From the NCBI GenBank assembly GCA_012511695.1, contig JAAZFO010000088.1, positions 1 through 10,154 of the forward strand: 10,154 bases of DNA, read 5' to 3'. Position numbers and translations under genes: made by a program. Positions 6,518-10,154 of this stretch are shown in pieces. The DNA is from Erysipelotrichia bacterium (GTDB lineage Bacteria > Bacillota_I > Bacilli_A > RFN20 > CAG-826). The notes beneath the pieces are model-generated. The model saw only the letters and a list, made by a program, of their open reading frames with translations, did no database searches and was not told the DNA's origin. Position 1 is the first letter of the stretch; each line of letters begins with the position of its first letter.

Positions 6518-8303
6518 CTAAGTAGACACTATCGAGGAAAGCTTTGCGTTCAGTTAACCAATTTATTAAATGGTTGGCGGCATCAAGATGACTTTCAAAA
6601 GTGGTGGCAATTTGTGGAGTAAATTTCGGCACGAGCGTTCCTAGATTTGACCATCTCTGATAATTGTGAGCAAATTCATTAGCAAAAGCTCTTGTTTCAT
6701 AATCGAGATAAGTTATTAATTTTTCGATAATTTTTGAGTGATTAAAAAGGGCATAATACTTTTTAATCATCGCACTAAAGAAGTCTGTATTAGCTAATAA
6801 ACCGAACCACGGATTAAAGCGAAAAGAATCAAAAGCAACAGAACAAAATAGGCCAGTAGAAGCACCGATGGCTTCGGTAGTGACATTCCCACTACTCCAG
6901 TCAAAATCCCACGGAGCACCAAAGGTGAGGCGCGGATATTTACTATTTCTTGAAAAGTCAACAAACATAAAGAATGAAGAAAAACCAACATCAAGATTTT
7001 TCATCAGTTCATTTAATAAATATACTTTAAATAATGAATCTAAATCAATCATGGTGTCGATGGCTTCATAAGCAGTAGCATGCGGCGAAGGTATAAGTTC
7101 AAAATTATCATCAAGAATATTAGCTGTTTTGGTCGTGACTAATAAATAAAATGCACGATAAAGATTAGTGAGATATTTTTTGATGTATTGTGCCTGCGAC
7201 GCTCTATCAAAGATGTTCGATTTTATCGAGTAATTTTTCCTTCCATAAACAACGCCATTATAAGAATCAAAAGGATTGCCGACATCGAAAAAATATTCCT
7301 CTTTAGTGGCGTAGCCGTCTAGTTCCAATAAATAACCTACGTCTGTGCCTTTATAACCATCCTTAGGTTCGGCAACATTAATCCGGCCTTTGTTGACTTG
7401 CTGCTGCTCAAGTAACAAATAAACACCGCGATATTCATCGTTAATGTAAAGATTAATATGTTGATAACTCGAAGCATAATTTTCTGAATAATTTAACAAA
7501 GCATTGCCGAGATATAACGCACTGATGGTGCGCAACATTGATTGATCAGAATATTCAGCGAGCAATACCCAACTCTTCGCTTTCAGATCGCCGTTTAAAC
7601 CCAACATCGACCTCTTAGTGTCGAATTTAATGCGCAAGCCCTTCTTTTCGTAAGTCAAAGAACCATTTCCTCTGACACGGATGCCACCAGGAGCATTATT
7701 TATTTGGTATTTATCTGGACAATTGGAAGTGGACAAGACCATTTCGGTATAATTTTCTTTATCATCTTCGGCAATTTCAACACCATGTGTGTCCACAAAA
7801 ATATTTGAAAATCCTTTGTTTTCGACGACTGTAATAAAAGCAGTGTCGCGTTTAAGAAATTGGTGATTAGGGCCGTAATAATTAGCGACAGCTTGTCTTT
7901 GGCCGATTTCTTTTAAAACGTTATTTTCATATTCAATAGTGACGTCTAATGGAATCAAGCCTTGGACAGTTAAAGTGTGAGCAGCGCCATCATAGACAAA
8001 AGTTTGATCTTCAAAAGCGCATTCATCAAGGGAGAAAGTATCCTCAGTTTTAATAAGGTTACAAGTCCTGCACCGAAAGACATCTTTACCATTTTCAAGA
8101 GCGGTTGCTGGAAGAGTGTTGACATAAGCAAAGTCATGGGTTTCGCACACATAACCACTCGGTAATCGAGTCGATGACTGTGTTGGTTGAGGGCTATTTG
8201 AAAAATGCAAAAAAGATGATGTTCCCAAGTTAGCACAACTGGAAACGACCAAGAGCGCTACTAGTCCAACTAGTCCAATAATCGTTTTATATTTTTTGTT
8301 CAT
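6513..8303 (-). CDS. CotH-kinase surface lipoprotein with N-terminal Cys/His and YDG-like modules
   Basis: Predicted exported lipoprotein of 596 residues, paralogous to the neighbouring CotH protein in its kinase core. Order: signal peptide with lipobox VSSC (C23); Ser/Pro/Thr-rich linker (24-50); a C53xxH56 ... C78xxC81 segment that could bind a metal or form disulfides; a short domain with YDGAAH (104-109) resembling the YDG/MBG-type beta-sandwich repeats of Gram-positive surface proteins; CotH core (about 205-595). Core motifs: GIRVRGN (207-213), SWVLLAEYSDQS, YLLLEQQQVNKGRINV, KNLDVGFSSFFM (likely catalytic D438) and GAPWDFD (D466/D468, likely metal-binding). It lacks the carbohydrate-binding-like tail of its neighbour and ends with the core. 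The ATG has no good Shine-Dalgarno sequence, and a seven-codon ORF overlaps it (see findings). CotH fold is confident; kinase activity and substrate are inferred. Confidence 0.87.
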   Translation of the reverse strand: MNKKYKTIIGLVGLVALLVVSSCANLGTSSFLHFSNSPQPTQSSTRLPSGYVCETHDFAYVNTLPATALENGKDVFRCRTCNLIKTEDTFSLDECAFEDQTFVYDGAAHTLTVQGLIPLDVTIEYENNVLKEIGQRQAVANYYGPNHQFLKRDTAFITVVENKGFSNIFVDTHGVEIAEDDKENYTEMVLSTSNCPDKYQINNAPGGIRVRGNGSLTYEKKGLRIKFDTKRSMLGLNGDLKAKSWVLLAEYSDQSMLRTISALYLGNALLNYSENYASSYQHINLYINDEYRGVYLLLEQQQVNKGRINVAEPKDGYKGTDVGYLLELDGYATKEEYFFDVGNPFDSYNGVVYGRKNYSIKSNIFDRASQAQYIKKYLTNLYRAFYLLVTTKTANILDDNFELIPSPHATAYEAIDTMIDLDSLFKVYLLNELMKNLDVGFSSFFMFVDFSRNSKYPRLTFGAPWDFDWSSGNVTTEAIGASTGLFCSVAFDSFRFNPWFGLLANTDFFSAMIKKYYALFNHSKIIEKLITYLDYETRAFANEFAHNYQRWSNLGTLVPKFTPQIATTFESHLDAANHLINWLTERKAFLDSVYLV

Positions 8304-8323
8304 AGGCCAGTAATAGAGTTCAT
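8300..8323 (-). other. seven-codon upstream ORF overlapping the second CotH start
   Basis: On the minus strand an ATG at 8323 opens MNSITGL and its TGA overlaps the CotH ATG at 8303 as ATGA. Neither start has a clear Shine-Dalgarno sequence. It may be chance or a translational-coupling leader. Confidence 0.3.
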
Positions 8324-8353
8324 AAATAAATATTTATAAGTCAGTTTCATTTA

Positions 8354-8383
8354 AATATAAAAATAGTAAAAATGCCACTACAA
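8354..8383 (-). promoter_or_regulatory. candidate promoter of the second CotH gene
   Basis: On the minus strand TTGTAG (8378-8383) and TATATT (8354-8359) are separated by 18 bp, about 50 bp before the CotH ATG. The match is fair, but the region is AT-rich and chance matches are common. Confidence 0.35.
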
Positions 8384-8409
8384 GATGTTTGATACGGCCG
8401 ATAAAAAGT

Positions 8410-8442
8410 GTAAAAAAACATTAATTAAGAAAATGTTTTTAC
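8410..8442 (-). terminator. possible AT-rich hairpin downstream of the glycosyltransferase-acyltransferase gene
   Basis: GTAAAAA...ACATT (8410-8422) and AATGTTTTTAC (8432-8442) can pair with a two-base bulge. On the minus strand the 3' arm contains a long T-run. The stem is almost entirely A-T, so termination is uncertain. Confidence 0.28.
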
Positions 8443-8495
8443 TAAAGTTTTGTGATGGTTTTTTTATCTTACAACTATTTAAAATTCATTCTCAA

Positions 8496-10154
8496 CTAAT
8501 CAAGTTTGATATAACGGTTTTTTTCGTATTGCTCGACTTCCATACTTCGATTTAACATCGTTTCATAAATTTGATCACGGAGTTTTGTGCGCGAGGCTTT
8601 GCGATCAAGATTTAAGTCTGGATAAAAGGGACCGTCCACATGGGTAATTAGTTTGTACCTTTGCTTGTGAGGAACGAAAGTATTAGTTACACAAATGGTA
8701 GGGCAATTCATCGTTACTGGGTATCCAAAAGAAGCGTCTTTAAAATTTCTAATCTTGGTGTAGTAAGGCCAGATGTGCGCTTCTGGATAAATGGTAATCG
8801 TTTCTCCTTTTTCAATTTTGTGCTTTATTGCTTCCAGGAAACGACGTGCGCCCTTAAGGGTCGAAGGCAAAGGAAGAGCACCAAGCATGGCGACAATAGT
8901 TTTAATGCCAAAGATGGAAAAGGCTTCTGGACCAGCAATAATATTATTTTTTTGTTTGAACAACAGGCTAGGAGTGTAGACGTCTCCTATATCTAAAGTG
9001 TGATTGGCGTAAATAAAGGCTCCTTTAATTTCTTTTTTATCAACTGTTAGATGGTTAACAATTTTTTGTTTATAAATAGCTTTGTTTGTCACTTTTGCCA
9101 CTGGTCTAGCGACGAGGTTATACAATAAAAATTGGACGGTGTTATAAAACGGACACCGACGAATATACCGATAATTAGCCGGAATTTTCTTAGCGGTAAT
9201 ACCGTGATTAGCAAAATCATCATTTAACTCATCTTTATAGTAATAAATTTTTTTCGGTGTATAGTTTTCTTCGCGTGTATAGGTCTGTAACATATCACGC
9301 ATTTGTTTAAGGCATACATCTTGGGCAAAATTAGAGGCGTAATCCAAATAATCGCGCGAAGCTTTTTCTTTTTCTGCTGGATGCTCAATCCAATAGTCAA
9401 TGCGATCGGCTAAATCTTGGGCGCAATGATGTTTAAATAAGTTTTTATCACTTAAAGCAAAAGCATTAGTCGCACTTTTCTCCGAATCAGAAATAACGGG
9501 AACAAGTCCGCACTTAATAGCCTCCAAACAAGCAATAGCTTCAATCTCGGCAGTTGAAGGGTGGACATATAGATCACATTGGTTAATCGTATCAATTAGT
9601 TCTTCGCGTGGAAAAAATTGTATAATCGCTGGTTCAAGTCGCAATTTACTAATCTTTTCAATAATTTGTCTTTTACGCGGTCCTTGGCCTGCAAAAATTA
9701 AACGAATTTGATCGCGATATTTACTCTTTGCTACTGCTTTGATTAATAAGTGGTGTGATTTTTCTTTCGATAAACGGCCGATAAATAAAATATTAAACTT
9801 TTCGTCATACGGGGGAATACGCGCAATTTCTTTTTTTATATATTGCTCATTAACACCATTAGAGATGACATAGCCATTAGTTTTTCTTTTAATAGTTTTT
9901 TCAAAAATATCTCTGATAAATTGGGTTGGATAATGAATGGCGTTGACGTGACGATATAAATTTCTATAAAAGTGTTTATAAACTAAGCGATTGATGATTT
10001 TTGAATGCATCGCGTTAAAAAGGTGAGCGGTGAAATTTTCTGCTTGGCAATGAAAGCCAGCCGTTACGGGTATACCGCGTTTTCGCGCCATTTGCGCTAC
10101 TTTTACACCAGCCGGGAACGGAATCATGACGTGAACTATATCAACGCCCTGTAA
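8496..10154 (-). CDS. GT4 glycosyltransferase fused to a PlsC-like acyltransferase (5' end outside the window)
   Basis: The frame runs open through the window edge (LQGVDIVHV precedes the first visible ATG at 10127), so the N-terminal part is missing and that ATG is not the start. Residues below count from it. First half: GT4-family, GT-B fold glycosyltransferase with FHCQAEN (25-31), the nucleotide-sugar domain GRLSKEKSH (117-125), GQGP (147-150) and an EX7E pair (E194, E202). Lipid glucosyltransferases of Bacillota and Acholeplasma belong here. Second half, from about 320: LPLAT/PlsC-like acyltransferase with NHTLDIGD (N375, H376, D382), LGALPLP, and YPEAHIWPYY (447-456) in place of the FPEG block. 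The His-to-Asp distance is one longer than the classic HX4D, as I recall for a PlsC-like family in Bacillota with NHTxxxxD. A membrane glycolipid role at the cytosolic face is likely but inferred. The 192-bp gap to the CotH gene may hold a terminator and promoter. Confidence 0.85.
   Translation of the reverse strand, partial: LQGVDIVHVMIPFPAGVKVAQMARKRGIPVTAGFHCQAENFTAHLFNAMHSKIINRLVYKHFYRNLYRHVNAIHYPTQFIRDIFEKTIKRKTNGYVISNGVNEQYIKKEIARIPPYDEKFNILFIGRLSKEKSHHLLIKAVAKSKYRDQIRLIFAGQGPRKRQIIEKISKLRLEPAIIQFFPREELIDTINQCDLYVHPSTAEIEAIACLEAIKCGLVPVISDSEKSATNAFALSDKNLFKHHCAQDLADRIDYWIEHPAEKEKASRDYLDYASNFAQDVCLKQMRDMLQTYTREENYTPKKIYYYKDELNDDFANHGITAKKIPANYRYIRRCPFYNTVQFLLYNLVARPVAKVTNKAIYKQKIVNHLTVDKKEIKGAFIYANHTLDIGDVYTPSLLFKQKNNIIAGPEAFSIFGIKTIVAMLGALPLPSTLKGARRFLEAIKHKIEKGETITIYPEAHIWPYYTKIRNFKDASFGYPVTMNCPTICVTNTFVPHKQRYKLITHVDGPFYPDLNLDRKASRTKLRDQIYETMLNRSMEVEQYEKNRYIKLD

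Noticed and set aside
10127..10127. ATG at 10127 as the start of the glycosyltransferase
   Set aside because: The frame stays open to the window edge with family-like residues (GVDIVHV), and the N-terminal Rossmann half would be missing, so the gene is simply cut by the window.

Overview
The window looks like a chromosomal segment of a low-GC Gram-positive bacterium. The A/T-rich sequence, strong AGGAGG-type ribosome-binding sites, lipobox lipoproteins with Ser-rich linkers and CotH-family surface proteins all fit an uncultured Bacillota lineage, perhaps near the Erysipelotrichales, RF39 or Acholeplasma-like Bacilli. That placement is inference from style, not from a marker gene. Tryptophan is encoded by TGG throughout, so the Mycoplasma TGA=Trp code is not in use. 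None of the seven genes ends in TGA (five TAA, two TAG).

Layout. (1) Positions 21-1879, + strand: an Mrp/NBP35-type P-loop ATPase fused to a NifX-like domain (iron-sulfur handling), then rubrerythrin (peroxide and oxygen defence, itself an iron protein). A strong bidirectional terminator follows at 1918-1949. (2) Positions 1973-3882, - strand: a probable two-gene operon, with a CDP-alcohol phosphatidyltransferase (PgsA-like) transcribed first and a condensation/alcohol-acetyltransferase-like protein with an HxxxDG motif second. (3) Positions 3883-4199: a 317-bp divergent control region with a palindrome, direct repeats and a clear promoter for the next gene. (4) Positions 4200-6482 (+) and 6513-8303 (-): two convergent CotH-kinase lipoproteins, paralogous in the kinase core but with different accessory modules. 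The first has a Ser/His repeat linker and a C-terminal CBM6/35-like module. The second has an N-terminal CxxH/CxxC plus YDG-like module. (5) Positions 8496-10154, - strand: a protein cut by the window edge that joins a GT4 glycosyltransferase to a PlsC-like acyltransferase.

Taken together, the 1973-10154 part reads as a cell-envelope neighbourhood: phospholipid head-group synthesis, two acyltransferase-type enzymes, a lipid-type glycosyltransferase and two surface-anchored protein kinases. No complete new defence or mobile system is visible: no transposase, integrase, CRISPR array, RNA gene or toxin-antitoxin pair was found. The most unusual parts are the CotH pair with its repeat-bearing linker and the glycosyltransferase-acyltransferase fusion.
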